A stretch of DNA of 64,000 bases from Kitasatospora sp. Root107 (GCF_001424875.1 NZ_LMCT01000023.1:186001-250000); one strand, 5' to 3'; counted from the first letter of the stretch, positions 8,855 to 17,060 are shown. Translations and numbers: made by a program. Notes: generated by a model from the sequence alone, not told the origin.

Positions 8855-11134
8855 TCAGTTCTTCCAGCGCGGCTTGTTGCGGTCGCCGCCACCGTTGAAG
8901 CTGCCGCCACGCGAGTCGCGGTCGCCACCGAACGAACGGCCACCGGAGGGGCGGTCATCGCGGTTGAAGCCACCACCGGTGCCGCCGGACTGCGGACGGC
9001 CACCGGAGCGGTGGTCGTCGCGGCGGGCGAACGGACGGCTGCCGCCACCACGGTTGTCGCGGTCACCGAAGGACGGGCGGTCACCGAAGGAACGCGCCGG
9101 ACGGTCGCCACCGAAGGAGCCACCCGAGGGGCGGTCGTCGCGGTTGAAACCACCGGTACGCGGGGCACGGTCATCGCGGTTGAAGCCACCCGAACGGCCA
9201 CCGGAGGGGCGGTCGTCGCGGTTGAAACCACCGGTGCGCGGGGCACGGTCGTCACGGTTGAAGCCACCGGTACGCGGGGCACGGTCATCGCGGTTGAAGC
9301 CACCGGAGCGGTTGTCCCGGTCGCCACCGAAGGAACGGCCACCGGAGGGGCGGTCGTCGCGGTTGAAGCCACCGGTGCGCGGGGCACGGTCGTCACGGTT
9401 GAAGCCACCCGAACGGCCACCGGAGCGGTCGTCACGGTCGCGGTTGAACCCGCCACGCTGCTCGCGGTCACCACGGTCACCACGGTCACCGTACGAGGGA
9501 CGCTCGTTGCGCGCCTCGCGGTAGGCGGGGGCGCGGTCGGCCTCGACGGCAGCCGGCGCGGCGACGGTCTCGGCAGCCTCGCCGCCCTCCGACGCCTCGT
9601 CAGCGACGGTCTCGACGACCGGCTCGTCCTCGATGCCCAGCTCGGCGCGCTCGCGAGCGGCCCGGGCGGCCAGGCGGTCGGCCTCCTCGCGCAGCTCGTT
9701 GGCGCGACGCTGCGCACGCTCCAGCGTGCGCGTCATGTCGGCGACCTCACGCTCGGCGGCACCGGCGATCCCGGCGGCCGACTCGGCCTGCACCTCGACC
9801 AGCGAGCGGGCGCCGGTGATCCGGGCCACCTCGGGGTCGAAGGCGTGGTCGAGGATGTGACGCGAGGCGTCCACGCCCGCGTCCTCCATCAGACGGAAGA
9901 CGCCGCGGCGCTGGTGCGGCAGCACCAGGGTGACGACGGCACCCGAGCGGCCCGCGCGAGCGGTCCGGCCGGAGCGGTGCAGGTAGTCCTTGTGGTCACC
10001 GGCCGGGTCGACGTTGAGCACCAGGTCGATGTCGTCCACGTGGATGCCACGGGCGGCGACGTCGGTGGCGACGACCACGTTGAGGTAGCCGTCCTTGAAG
10101 TCGCCGAGCACCCGGGTACGGGCGCCCTGGGTCATCCCGCCGTGCAGCGCGTCGGCCTTCACACCGGCCTCGATCAGCTGCTCGGCCACCCGGTCGGCAC
10201 CCATCTGGGTACGGACGAAGATGATCGTGCGGCCCTTGCGGGCGGCGATCGCGTTGGTGATCGGGGCCTTGTCCTTGGGCTTCACCACGAGGATGTGGTG
10301 GCTCATGGTGGTGACGGCGCCCTGGGCCGCGTCGACCTCGTGGGTGACCGGGTTCTTCAGGTAGCGCTTGACCAGGCTGTCGATCTCGTTCTCGAGGGTG
10401 GCCGAGAACAGCAGGCTCTGGCCGCCGCTCGGGACCTTGTCGAGGATCTCGGTGACCTCGGGCAGGAAGCCCATGTCGGCCATCTGGTCGGCCTCGTCCA
10501 GGACGGTGACCATGACCTCGTCGAGCTTGGCGGTGTTGCGGTTGATCAGGTCACGCAGCCGGCCGGGGGTGGCGACCAGGACGTCGACACCGCGCTCCAG
10601 CGCGTAGATCTGGTTGGACATCGAGGTGCCACCGCAGACGACCTTGAGCTTGAGGCCGAGCACCGAGCCGAACGGCTCCAGCGCGTCGGCGACCTGCATG
10701 GCCAGCTCGCGGGTCGGGACCAGGATCAGGCCACGCGGATGCTTGGGCTTGGTACGGCCCTCGGCGGCGGCGATCCGGGTCAGCATCGGCAGACCGAAGC
10801 TCAGGGTCTTGCCGGAGCCGGTACGGCCACGGCCGAGGACGTCCTTGCCGGCCAGCGCGTCCGGGATGGTCGCGGCCTGGATCGGGAACGGGGTGACGAC
10901 GCCGCGCTTGACCAGGGCCCGCACCACGTCGTCGTGCAGACCGAGGTCGCCGAAGGTGATGGTGGGCTCGGCGTCCTCCGCGGCGGTCTCCTCGACCAGC
11001 TCGGCGGAGTCGTCGATGGAGTCGTCCAGGACGGAGTCGTCGAGGATCTCGACATCGGGGGTCTCGACCAGGGTGTCGAGGGCGTCCGAACCGTTCGCGG
11101 GCATGGCGAAGCGGTCGTTGTCAACGAGGGACAT
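8855..11134 (-). CDS. DEAD-box RNA helicase with FNRDDR/RGG-rich tail
   Basis: A 759-residue ATP-dependent RNA helicase. The core has the Q-motif region (TPFPIQAATIPDAL), motif I GRTGSGKT, PTREL, TPGRL, motif II DEAD, SATL, and motif VI HRSGRTARAG. After a charged helical linker (ERAQRRANELREEADR) the last ~190 residues are a low-complexity tail of G/R/D/N/S with eight exact FNRDDR copies, alternating as GGFNRDDRAPRT and GGFNRDDRPSGG. Such tails bind RNA and promote condensates in related helicases. Likely roles are ribosome assembly or mRNA unwinding. The start ATG at 11134 follows GGAAGG by 6 nt, and about 200 bp of leader (11135-11330) lies upstream. Confidence 0.93.
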   Translation of the reverse strand: MSLVDNDRFAMPANGSDALDTLVETPDVEILDDSVLDDSIDDSAELVEETAAEDAEPTITFGDLGLHDDVVRALVKRGVVTPFPIQAATIPDALAGKDVLGRGRTGSGKTLSFGLPMLTRIAAAEGRTKPKHPRGLILVPTRELAMQVADALEPFGSVLGLKLKVVCGGTSMSNQIYALERGVDVLVATPGRLRDLINRNTAKLDEVMVTVLDEADQMADMGFLPEVTEILDKVPSGGQSLLFSATLENEIDSLVKRYLKNPVTHEVDAAQGAVTTMSHHILVVKPKDKAPITNAIAARKGRTIIFVRTQMGADRVAEQLIEAGVKADALHGGMTQGARTRVLGDFKDGYLNVVVATDVAARGIHVDDIDLVLNVDPAGDHKDYLHRSGRTARAGRSGAVVTLVLPHQRRGVFRLMEDAGVDASRHILDHAFDPEVARITGARSLVEVQAESAAGIAGAAEREVADMTRTLERAQRRANELREEADRLAARAARERAELGIEDEPVVETVADEASEGGEAAETVAAPAAVEADRAPAYREARNERPSYGDRGDRGDREQRGGFNRDRDDRSGGRSGGFNRDDRAPRTGGFNRDDRPSGGRSFGGDRDNRSGGFNRDDRAPRTGGFNRDDRAPRTGGFNRDDRPSGGRSGGFNRDDRAPRTGGFNRDDRPSGGSFGGDRPARSFGDRPSFGDRDNRGGGSRPFARRDDHRSGGRPQSGGTGGGFNRDDRPSGGRSFGGDRDSRGGSFNGGGDRNKPRWKN
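8866..9480 (-). repeat. Coding repeats of the helicase tail
   Basis: In-frame DNA repeats of about 36-70 bp encode the units GGFNRDDRAPRT and GGFNRDDRPSGGRS. Near-identical neighbouring copies (for example within 9136-9320) imply expansion by recombination or slippage. Confidence 0.8.
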
Positions 11135-11330
11135 GCAAAACCTTCCGGAAGTGGCACGCGCCAAAGTCCGGGGTTCTGTTTACAAACCGCCTCTATGCGG
11201 TCAGCCACCGAATCGCCGGAACGCGCCAAGGGCGCCAGGGGATTTCAGGGCGCCAATCAAATGAATCAAAGTAACGATCTACCACCATACGGCAGCCTCT
11301 GTATCTAAGGCAAACCTGCTGGCCAGACCG

Positions 11331-11858
11331 CTATTGCCCGGCGGAACTGGGGCTCGGCGCCGCAGATCCGGGGTCACTCACCGAGGGTACCGGAGAGCTC
11401 GGGACAACCGGGCTCGGCGAGGGGCTCGACGCATCGCTGGGCGAGGGCTGCGGGTGACTGCTCGGCCCGGCCTCCGTACCGCCCGAACCCGGCCTGGGGC
11501 CGTTGGCCGTACCGCTGGGAGCACCGCTCGGCGACTCGCTCCGCCCGTTCTGGGCGGGCGCCCCGGGCGGCGGGGTCATCCCCGGCACGGCGGGTGTGGC
11601 TTCGATCACCCCGGCGGGCGTGGACGGGCTCGCGCCCCCTAGGTGCTCCACCCGCTGCCCGCTGCTGCCCCGCCCCGGCAGGTGCGCCCCGCTCCCGCTC
11701 TTTCCGGGCGAGCCGCTCCGACCCGCCGGAGCATTGCTCGGCAAAGTGTCGGCGGAGCCACCACCGACCGACATACAGCCCGTCAGCCCGGCTCCCGCCA
11801 GGGCCAGTACGAGCACTCCGGCAACCTGCCGCCCCGTCCGCATCCGCACCACCGCCAC
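11331..11858 (-). CDS. Pro/Ser/Gly-rich lipoprotein
   Basis: A 175-residue protein of unknown function. From the GTG at 11858 (GGGGAGG 7 nt upstream) the N-terminus is VAVVRMRTGRQVAGVLVLAL, followed by the lipobox LTGC near residue 28. It should therefore be lipid-anchored on the outer face of the membrane. The rest is disordered and rich in P, S and G (SPSPSPVVPSSPVPS), like a cell-wall spacer with no visible catalytic domain. An ATG at 11843 is a possible alternative start. It lies downstream of the crcB pair with a 129-nt gap, so it may be cotranscribed. Confidence 0.65.
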   Translation of the reverse strand: MAVVRMRTGRQVAGVLVLALAGAGLTGCMSVGGGSADTLPSNAPAGRSGSPGKSGSGAHLPGRGSSGQRVEHLGGASPSTPAGVIEATPAVPGMTPPPGAPAQNGRSESPSGAPSGTANGPRPGSGGTEAGPSSHPQPSPSDASSPSPSPVVPSSPVPSVSDPGSAAPSPSSAGQ

Positions 11859-11987
11859 CTGGGCACCTCCCCTGCTCACCAGCCGCGCCCGGCCACCTGT
11901 GGTGACCAACGCGCCCCGGCCCGGCAGGACACGGCCCGGCAACCGATCTCCGCAAGCCGCGCCCCCACCCGCCGGGCTGACGCCCGG

Positions 11988-12356
11988 TCAGAACGCCCCG
12001 GACAGCCCGGACCCCACCCAGACCGCGCCGATCCCGGCCACCAGCGTGGCCAGCACATAGCCCACCGCCCGCCCCCGCGCTCCGCCCTCCACCAAGCGCA
12101 GCACGTCGTAGGAGAACGTCGAGTACGTGGTCAGCGCCCCGCACAGACCGGTGCCGAGCAGCAGCAGCCCGCGTGCCGAGCAGATCCCGACCAGCAGCCC
12201 GAGCAGTAGCGAACCCAGCACGTTGACCGTCAAGGTGCCCCAGGGGAACCCGCCACCGTGCCTGGTCCGCAGCAGCCAGGCCCGCAGCAGCAGGTCCGTC
12301 AGATACCGCGCCGGAGCGCCGACCGCGGCCCCGACGGCCACCAGCAGCCAGTTCAC
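11988..12356 (-). CDS. crcB: Fluoride channel CrcB/Fluc, second subunit
   Basis: A 122-residue, four-helix membrane protein of the Fluc family that exports fluoride. Family motifs are [23 protein letters not shown] and TTYSTFSYD, where the Asn and the Thr/Ser-Phe box line the pore. The GTG at 12356 overlaps the stop of the upstream crcB gene (GTGA), which implies coupled translation. A longer in-frame start at 12374 is possible. Paired crcB genes usually form an antiparallel heterodimer. Confidence 0.88.
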   Translation of the reverse strand: MNWLLVAVGAAVGAPARYLTDLLLRAWLLRTRHGGGFPWGTLTVNVLGSLLLGLLVGICSARGLLLLGTGLCGALTTYSTFSYDVLRLVEGGARGRAVGYVLATLVAGIGAVWVGSGLSGAF

Positions 12357-12784
12357 CGGCGCACCGCCGGCCACCGCACCGCCAGCCGCCGGGTGACCGC
12401 GCTCCCGGCCCAGACCGCCGCCAGCGCGGTGACCAGCGTGCCGCCGAGGTAGGCCAGCGCCAGGGCCGGCTCGCCGCCCGTCACCAGCCGGTGCCCGTCG
12501 ACCGCGTACGTGGAGAAGGTGGTGAACCCGCCCAGCACCCCGGTGCCGAGAAACGGCCGGACCAGCCGATGGGGCGTCAGCACCTCGGTGACCAGCACCA
12601 TCAGCACTCCCATCGCGCCGCAGCCGGCCACGTTCACCAGCAACGTGCTCCAGGGGAAGGCGAGCGGGCCGGCCGGCCAGAGCAGCCCGGCCCCGTACCG
12701 TCCGCAGGCACCGATCACCCCGCCCAGGGCGACCACCCCCAGGACCGGCCCCTCACCCCGCAGACTCACCCGATCGCTCAGCAC
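12353..12784 (-). CDS. crcB: Fluoride channel CrcB/Fluc, first subunit
   Basis: A 143-residue Fluc homologue with [23 protein letters not shown] and TTFSTYAVD, matching the pore motifs of the partner. It has four hydrophobic segments. The start codon is GTG at 12784. Its promoter region is shared with the divergent metallopeptidase and contains the AATCACCGGC repeats at 12795-12823. No fluoride riboswitch was recognised in the short leader. Confidence 0.87.
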   Translation of the reverse strand: MLSDRVSLRGEGPVLGVVALGGVIGACGRYGAGLLWPAGPLAFPWSTLLVNVAGCGAMGVLMVLVTEVLTPHRLVRPFLGTGVLGGFTTFSTYAVDGHRLVTGGEPALALAYLGGTLVTALAAVWAGSAVTRRLAVRWPAVRR

Positions 12785-12794
12785 CGGTCCAGTG

Positions 12795-12823
12795 AATCAC
12801 CGGCAATCACCGGCGCCGGTGAT
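12795..12823. promoter_or_regulatory. Tandem plus palindromic operator-like motif
   Basis: AATCACCGGC occurs twice in tandem (12795-12804 and 12805-12814). The second copy is the left half of an 18-bp perfect palindrome at 12806-12823 (centre GGCGCC). It lies between the divergent crcB and metallopeptidase starts and looks like a three-half-site operator. Confidence 0.5.
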
Positions 12824-12865
12824 CTGGCACCGCGTCACCTCACACCCGACAATGAGGCGGTGGAC

Positions 12866-13207
12866 ATGACCCGGGACGAGTTCGAAACGCTGGTCGCCGA
12901 TGCCCTGGACCAGATCCCGCCGCAACTCGCGGCGATGATGGACAACGTCGCCATCTTCGTGGAGGACGAGCCCGACCCGGCGGACCCCGAGCTGCTCGGT
13001 CTGTACGAGGGCACCCCGCTCACCGAGCGCGGTGAGTGGTACGCCGGCGTCCTGCCCGACCGGATCATCATCTACATGGGCCCGACCACCCGCCGCTGCG
13101 AGACCCACGACGAGATGGTCCAGGAGGTCCGCACCACGGTCATCCACGAGGTGGCCCACCACTTCGGCTTCGACGACCATGAGCTGCACGAACTCGGCTG
13201 GTCCTGA
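12866..13207 (+). CDS. Metallopeptidase family protein (zincin)
   Basis: A 113-residue protein with HEVAHHFGFDD, the HExxHxxGxxD zinc motif of a conserved actinobacterial minimal metalloprotease family. The preceding segment (RIIIYMGPTTRRCETHDEMVQEVRTTVIHE) is typical of that family. No signal peptide is seen, so it should be cytosolic; targets are unknown. The ATG at 12866 follows GAGG by about 8 nt. It lies just upstream of the tRNA cluster on the same strand. Confidence 0.85.
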   Translation: MTRDEFETLVADALDQIPPQLAAMMDNVAIFVEDEPDPADPELLGLYEGTPLTERGEWYAGVLPDRIIIYMGPTTRRCETHDEMVQEVRTTVIHEVAHHFGFDDHELHELGWS

Positions 13208-13239
13208 GCCCGCCCCCGATTCGGACGGCCGAAACCGTT

Positions 13240-13269
13240 TTGGCGTTCCCGCCCGGCATCCCATATGCT
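13240..13269 (+). promoter_or_regulatory. Promoter of the tRNA cluster
   Basis: TTGGCG and TATGCT are separated by 18 nt, a fair sigma-HrdB-like promoter about 45 nt before tRNA-Glu. Confidence 0.55.
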
Positions 13270-13312
13270 TCTCACGTCCCCGACCGCTGCTGGTCAGCCG
13301 GGCGGGCCGCAA

Positions 13313-13385
13313 GCCCTCATCGTCTAGTGGCCCAGGACGTCGCCCTTTCAAGGCGGTAGCACGGGTTCGAATCCCGTTGGGGGCA
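13313..13385 (+). tRNA. tRNA-Glu (anticodon UUC)
   Basis: A 73-nt cloverleaf. Acceptor GCCCTCA pairs with TGGGGGC (one G-U), anticodon stem TCGCC/GGCGG holds loop CTTTCAA, and the T-arm is CGGGT TCGAATC CCGTT. It is the first gene of a three-tRNA cluster. Confidence 0.95.
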
Positions 13386-13444
13386 CGGCAGTACCGTAGT
13401 AAAGTCGGCGTCGCAAGATGCCGAAGCGGATGCGCTCCGCACGA

Positions 13445-13518
13445 GGTCCTGTGGAGCAGTTGGTTAGCTCGCCACCCTGTCAAGGTGGAGGTCGCGGGTT
13501 CAAGTCCCGTCAGGATCG
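13445..13518 (+). tRNA. tRNA-Asp (anticodon GUC), copy 1
   Basis: A 74-nt cloverleaf with acceptor GGTCCTG/CAGGATC, anticodon stem CCACC/GGTGG, loop CTGTCAA and T-arm GCGGG TTCAAGT CCCGT. Its sequence is identical to the second copy at 22556-22629. Confidence 0.97.
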
Positions 13519-13545
13519 CTCGTCTCGCAAGAGACGGTGCAGTAC

Positions 13546-13619
13546 GGCCAGGTAGCTCAGTTGGTACGAGCGCCCGCCTGAAAAGCGGGAGGTCGCCGGT
13601 TCGACCCCGGCCCTGGCCA
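13546..13619 (+). tRNA. tRNA-Phe (anticodon GAA)
   Basis: A 74-nt cloverleaf with acceptor GGCCAGG/CCTGGCC, anticodon stem CCCGC/GCGGG, loop CTGAAAA and T-arm GCCGG TTCGACC CCGGC. It is the last gene of the tRNA cluster. Confidence 0.96.
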
Positions 13620-13628
13620 CAACTGCCG

Positions 13629-13662
13629 AAAGCCCCCGGTGAGTTCACTCACCGGGGGCTTT
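13629..13662 (+). terminator. Terminator of the tRNA cluster
   Basis: A perfect 15-bp stem AAAGCCCCCGGTGAG / CTCACCGGGGGCTTT with loop TTCA, ten nt after tRNA-Phe. It can also end the convergent hydrolase transcript. Confidence 0.9.
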
Positions 13663-13679
13663 CCCGTGGGCGGCACCGC

Positions 13680-14462
13680 TCAGCCCGCCGCGCTCCCGGC
13701 GAAGGAGTCCGCGACCGCGCGGGCGAAGCCGTCGGGATTGTCGAACATGATGTTGTGCCCACAGCCGGGCACGGCGGTGACCCGTACTCCCGCCTCCCGC
13801 AGCCGGTCGGCACCCGCGGGCTCGCCGTCGGCTGCCGGATGGAGGAAGCTGCGCGGGACGGGCAGTTCGAGCAGCAGCTCACGCAGGCCCGGCGTGCCGC
13901 CCAGGGCCCGCGAGGCCGCGCTGCGGTGCAGCGCCTCCCGGCCGGCCAGGCGCATGGTCGCCCACCAGAGCGGACCCACCCGCTCGCGCACCGCACGCCA
14001 CCCGCCGTCGAGGAACTCGCGCTCGGAGTAGGCGAGCAGACCGCTGCTGTTGGGGTGTGCGAGCTCGGCGGGCGTGACCGGATCGAGGCCGGTGTCGACC
14101 AGCACGAGGCCGGCCACCAAGTCCGGGTGACGGGCCGCCAGCACCACGGCCACCGCGCCGCCCATGCTGTGCCCGACGACCTCGGCACCGCTCACCCCCG
14201 CGCTGCGCAGTGCCACCGCGACCGCGTCGGCGTGCGCTTCGAGGGTGTAGGGGAAGGCGATGGGACGGTCGCTGATGCCGAAACCGAGCAGGTCGAGCAG
14301 CAGGGAGCGCCGGCCGGCCAGCTCCGGATGGGCCACCGCAGCAGCGAAGTACACCGGCGAGCTGGCGCCCAGCCCGTGCAGATAGACCCGGGCCGGTTCG
14401 GCGCCGGGGATCTCCACCCAGCGCAGGTGGTCGCCGTCGGGGGTCACGAGGGCATGCCGCAT
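13680..14462 (-). CDS. Alpha/beta hydrolase
   Basis: A 260-residue alpha/beta-hydrolase-fold enzyme. It has the oxyanion region YLHGLGASSPVY, the nucleophile elbow GHSMGGA near residue 97 and a C-terminal catalytic His in GCGHNIMFDNPDGFA; the acid is probably in the strand before it. It resembles haloalkane dehalogenase/esterase-like proteins, and the substrate is unknown. AAGGAG lies 8 nt before the ATG. It is divergent from a PadR gene with a perfect palindrome between them, so PadR probably controls it. Confidence 0.85.
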   Translation of the reverse strand: MRHALVTPDGDHLRWVEIPGAEPARVYLHGLGASSPVYFAAAVAHPELAGRRSLLLDLLGFGISDRPIAFPYTLEAHADAVAVALRSAGVSGAEVVGHSMGGAVAVVLAARHPDLVAGLVLVDTGLDPVTPAELAHPNSSGLLAYSEREFLDGGWRAVRERVGPLWWATMRLAGREALHRSAASRALGGTPGLRELLLELPVPRSFLHPAADGEPAGADRLREAGVRVTAVPGCGHNIMFDNPDGFARAVADSFAGSAAG

Positions 14463-14502
14463 GGCCGTCTCCTTCTCTGGTCGTCCGGGTCCGGCGAGCA
14501 CC

Positions 14503-14522
14503 ATACCTCGTAGTCGAGGTAT
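14503..14522. promoter_or_regulatory. Palindromic operator between hydrolase and padR
   Basis: ATACCTCG TAGT CGAGGTAT is a perfect 8-4-8 dyad, 41 nt from the hydrolase start and 45 nt from the padR start. This is the usual arrangement for an autoregulated PadR repressor. Confidence 0.7.
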
Positions 14523-14566
14523 CTCGGAAGCGTTATACGGACCGGCGGATCTGGAAGAGTGGGGAC

Positions 14567-15094
14567 ATGCTGAAGCTCGCGATTCTCGGCCTCCTCCAGG
14601 AGCGGCCGCTGCACGGCTACGAGCTGCGCCGCCACCTCGCCGCGCTGACCGGACACGTTCGGCCGATCAGTGACGGCACGCTGTACCCGGCGATCAAGCG
14701 GCTGGAGACGGCCGGGCTGCTGATCCGGGAGACCGAGCCCGGGACGGCCGCCGCCCCCCGGCACACCCTGCATCTCACCGAAGCCGGCCAGGCGGCCCTG
14801 CTGGCACGGCTGCGGGCCCCCGAAGAGTTGGACATCACCGACGAGAACCGGTGGTTCACCGTGCTGGCCTTCCTCCGCCAACTGGGTGATCCCGCCGAGC
14901 AGGCCGCCGTACTGCGCCGCCGGCTCGCGTTCCTCAACGAACCGGCCAGCTTCTTCTACGACGGCGAACGGCCACTCGGCGCCGAGGAATTCGACGACCC
15001 GTTCCGCCGCGGTCTGCTCCTGATCGCGCGGGCCACCACCCAGACCGAGCTGAGCTGGCTGACCGAGACCATCGCCGAGTTGGACGAGCACTGA
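14567..15094 (+). CDS. PadR-family transcriptional regulator
   Basis: A 175-residue regulator. The N-terminal winged helix (KLAILGLLQERPLHGYELRR, then ISDGTLYPAIKRLETAGLL) is the PadR signature. The C-terminal half is a helical dimerisation domain of the Vir-like (PadR-s2) type. It probably represses itself and the divergent hydrolase gene through the dyad at 14503-14522. The ATG is preceded by a GGGG-type ribosome binding site. Confidence 0.9.
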   Translation: MLKLAILGLLQERPLHGYELRRHLAALTGHVRPISDGTLYPAIKRLETAGLLIRETEPGTAAAPRHTLHLTEAGQAALLARLRAPEELDITDENRWFTVLAFLRQLGDPAEQAAVLRRRLAFLNEPASFFYDGERPLGAEEFDDPFRRGLLLIARATTQTELSWLTETIAELDEH

Positions 15095-15110
15095 CCGGGC
15101 CGGAAAACAG

Positions 15111-15143
15111 CGCAGCCCCCGAGTGAAGCACTCGGGGGCTGCG
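15111..15143. terminator. Bidirectional terminator between padR and cold-shock gene
   Basis: A perfect 15-bp stem CGCAGCCCCCGAGTG / CACTCGGGGGCTGCG with a 3-nt AAG loop. It serves the plus-strand padR and the minus-strand csp gene. Confidence 0.88.
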
Positions 15144-15191
15144 ACATGCTGCCCCCGGCCGCCGAAGCGGCCGTACGGGCATGGGTCCTAC

Positions 15192-15395
15192 TTAGAGCGG
15201 GCGAATGTTCTCCGCCTGCGGGCCCTTCTGGCCCTGGGTGACGTCGAACTCGACCTTCTGGCCCTCGAGCAGCTCACGGAAGCCGTTGGCGTTGATGTTC
15301 GAGTAGTGGGCGAACACGTCAGGACCGCCACCCTCCTGCTCGATGAAGCCGAAGCCCTTTTCCGAGTTGAACCACTTCACGGTGCCATTAGCCAT
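15192..15395 (-). CDS. Cold-shock protein (CspA family)
   Basis: A 67-residue OB-fold RNA chaperone. [20 protein letters not shown] carries RNP1 (KGFGFI) and DVFAHYS carries RNP2. It ends in [11 protein letters not shown]-like sequence as in streptomycete Csp proteins. It binds single-stranded RNA and melts secondary structure. AAGGAG lies just before the ATG. The leader is long and contains a terminator-like hairpin at 15486-15520. Confidence 0.96.
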   Translation of the reverse strand: MANGTVKWFNSEKGFGFIEQEGGGPDVFAHYSNINANGFRELLEGQKVEFDVTQGQKGPQAENIRPL

Positions 15396-15485
15396 TTAAA
15401 ACTCCTTCAGGGGACTGTCCAGAGCTCACACTTCGCAAGCTCCGCGTCGCCGTGATGGGCCCGCCCGGAGTAAAGAGCCGGGAAA

Positions 15486-15520
15486 CAAAAAACGCGCCTG
15501 CGGTCACAACCAGCAGGCGC
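15486..15520 (-). terminator. Terminator-like hairpin in the csp leader
   Basis: On the reverse strand GCGCCTGC pairs with GCAGGCGC, and an inner GGT/ACC pair leaves a small loop. It is followed at once by GTTTTTTG. It lies 91-125 nt upstream of the csp start codon in the sense orientation, so it could attenuate csp transcription. Confidence 0.6.
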
Positions 15521-15735
15521 ACACAAGTTCATGGGAACCACAACTGCAACTACCACGACTGTAGCAGGGTTCGCGCCAGTGCGGAGGGATCCGACGCGCC
15601 CAGTCTTCGAGGCCTCCCCGAGGGGTCCGACGCCCGGCCTGCTACGGCAGCGAAAGGTCCATGATCCAGAAAATCCGAAAATCCGTTACCGGGCGGCAGG
15701 TCCCAGCGCCCGGATTTGGGCGCATACTGACACGG

Positions 15736-15954
15736 ATGACGAATTCAGCGCCACGGCGCCATCTCCCCACCAGCCCCTTCCGCCCCGCGCCCACGCCGCA
15801 GATCAAGCGGTTCGCCGTCGGCGATCGGGTCTCCCACGACGAGTACGGCCTGGGCCGGGCCATCGCCGTCGAGGGCGAGCTTGCGGTGCTCGTCGACTTC
15901 GGCTCACGGCAGGTGCGCATCACTGCGCCCTTCGCCAAGCTCTTCCTGCTCTGA
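15736..15954 (+). CDS. Small Tudor-like conserved protein
   Basis: A 72-residue protein conserved in streptomycetes and of unknown function. FAVGDRVSHDEYGLGRAIAVEGELAVLVDFGSRQVRI resembles the SH3/Tudor-like C-terminal domain of UvrD/PcrA helicases and CarD-like modules, which bind RNA polymerase. A role touching transcription is therefore possible but not shown. The ATG follows CATACT by 7 nt, a possible leaderless start. It is divergent from the csp gene. Confidence 0.6.
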   Translation: MTNSAPRRHLPTSPFRPAPTPQIKRFAVGDRVSHDEYGLGRAIAVEGELAVLVDFGSRQVRITAPFAKLFLL

Positions 15955-15957
15955 CCT

Positions 15958-15991
15958 CGGTCGGTCACCGCCGTGTGGCGGTGACCGACCG
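15958..15991. terminator. Bidirectional terminator
   Basis: A perfect 15-bp stem CGGTCGGTCACCGCC / GGCGGTGACCGACCG with loop GTGT, between the convergent Tudor-like and NlpC/P60-like genes. Confidence 0.88.
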
Positions 15992-15996
15992 ACGGC

Positions 15997-17013
15997 TCAG
16001 AGATCCTTGCGGCGGTAGAAGCCGTACCGGTTGTCCATCGTCGACACCCGGGAGACCGTCCCGGCCTGGCCGGCGTTCTCGATGGCGATGTACTTGGTGT
16101 GCTCGGCGTTCGCCCACCCTCCGAAGAGGATGGTGTGGTCGCCGTTGATCAGCGCGTCGCCCGGCTGCAGATCGCCCTTGCTGATCTTGTACGAGTACTT
16201 GTCGGTCATCAGCGCGTCCGTGTTCGGACCACCGTAGGAGCCCGGCGGGATGCCCCAGGCCGCGCTGACGAAGCCCGAGCAGTCCACCCGGTAGCCGGCG
16301 GTGATCGCGCCCTGGCTGTAGCCGAGCTTCATGTCGACGCGCTTCATCGCCCGCTCGAGGATCTCCTTGCGCTCCTCCGACAGACCGTCCATCTTCGGCC
16401 GGACCAGGGCGCCCTGACCCTCGCCGTTCCTCGGGTGCTTCTTACTGTTGCCGTTCCAGTCTTCCCAGCTGTCGCCGTTGATGTACTTCACACCACGGTC
16501 GTCGGTGGTGTGGTCGCCGAACTTCCCGTGGTCCCCGTCACCCTGGTGCCTGCCGCCGCCACCCGTGTTGCCGCCCCCGCCGGTGTTGCCGCCGCCGCCC
16601 TTGTCCTTGCTGTTGATCCGGGTCGAGCCGCCGTCACCCTTCGGCTGGGCGTTCTCGCGCTGCTTCATCTCCTCCTGGATCTTGCGGTCGGCCTCGGCGT
16701 ACTCCTTCATCACCGCCTTGATCTTCTCGGTGTCCTCGGAGATCGCCTTGGTCAGCTTCGCCTTGGTCTCCATCAGGTGCCGGGCCCTGGACTCCACGTC
16801 CTTGGCGTCCCGGAGCACGTCGAAGGCGATGCCGAAGCCGACGATGCCGGCCAGCGGGCTGGCGGCCAGGTCGACCGCGACCGCCTTCGCCAGGGTTTCC
16901 TGGATCTTGCCGAGCTTCTGCTGCATCTCGGCCATCCGCTGACTGACCTGCTGCCAGTCCTGCTGGATCCTGCCGAGTTCCTGCAACTGCACGCCGAACT
17001 GCTCACCGGCCAT
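15997..17013 (-). CDS. NlpC/P60-like protein with WXG/LXG-like helical N-terminus
   Basis: A 338-residue protein. The first ~150 residues are predicted coiled helices (QELGRIQQDWQQVSQRMAEMQQKLGKIQETLAKA) like the N-domains of type VII secretion effectors. A hydrophilic linker with GGGGNTGGGGNTGGGG follows. The C-terminal ~130 residues contain AGYRVDCSGFVSAAWG (putative catalytic Cys) and GDALINGDHTILFGG (putative catalytic His), the pattern of NlpC/P60 or CHAP cysteine peptidases that cut peptidoglycan. No Sec signal peptide is present, so export by a type VII-like route with the WXG100 protein encoded 47 nt upstream is inferred. Confidence 0.7.
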   Translation of the reverse strand: MAGEQFGVQLQELGRIQQDWQQVSQRMAEMQQKLGKIQETLAKAVAVDLAASPLAGIVGFGIAFDVLRDAKDVESRARHLMETKAKLTKAISEDTEKIKAVMKEYAEADRKIQEEMKQRENAQPKGDGGSTRINSKDKGGGGNTGGGGNTGGGGRHQGDGDHGKFGDHTTDDRGVKYINGDSWEDWNGNSKKHPRNGEGQGALVRPKMDGLSEERKEILERAMKRVDMKLGYSQGAITAGYRVDCSGFVSAAWGIPPGSYGGPNTDALMTDKYSYKISKGDLQPGDALINGDHTILFGGWANAEHTKYIAIENAGQAGTVSRVSTMDNRYGFYRRKDL

Positions 17014-17060
17014 GGTTCCCCGTCCCCGTTGTCCTCGTGATGATCTTCTGCCGGTGGGCG

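Noticed and set aside
8866-9480. CRISPR-like or non-coding tandem array
   Set aside because: The periodic units stay in one reading frame and encode the G/R-rich tail of the helicase. Spacers are not unique sequences.
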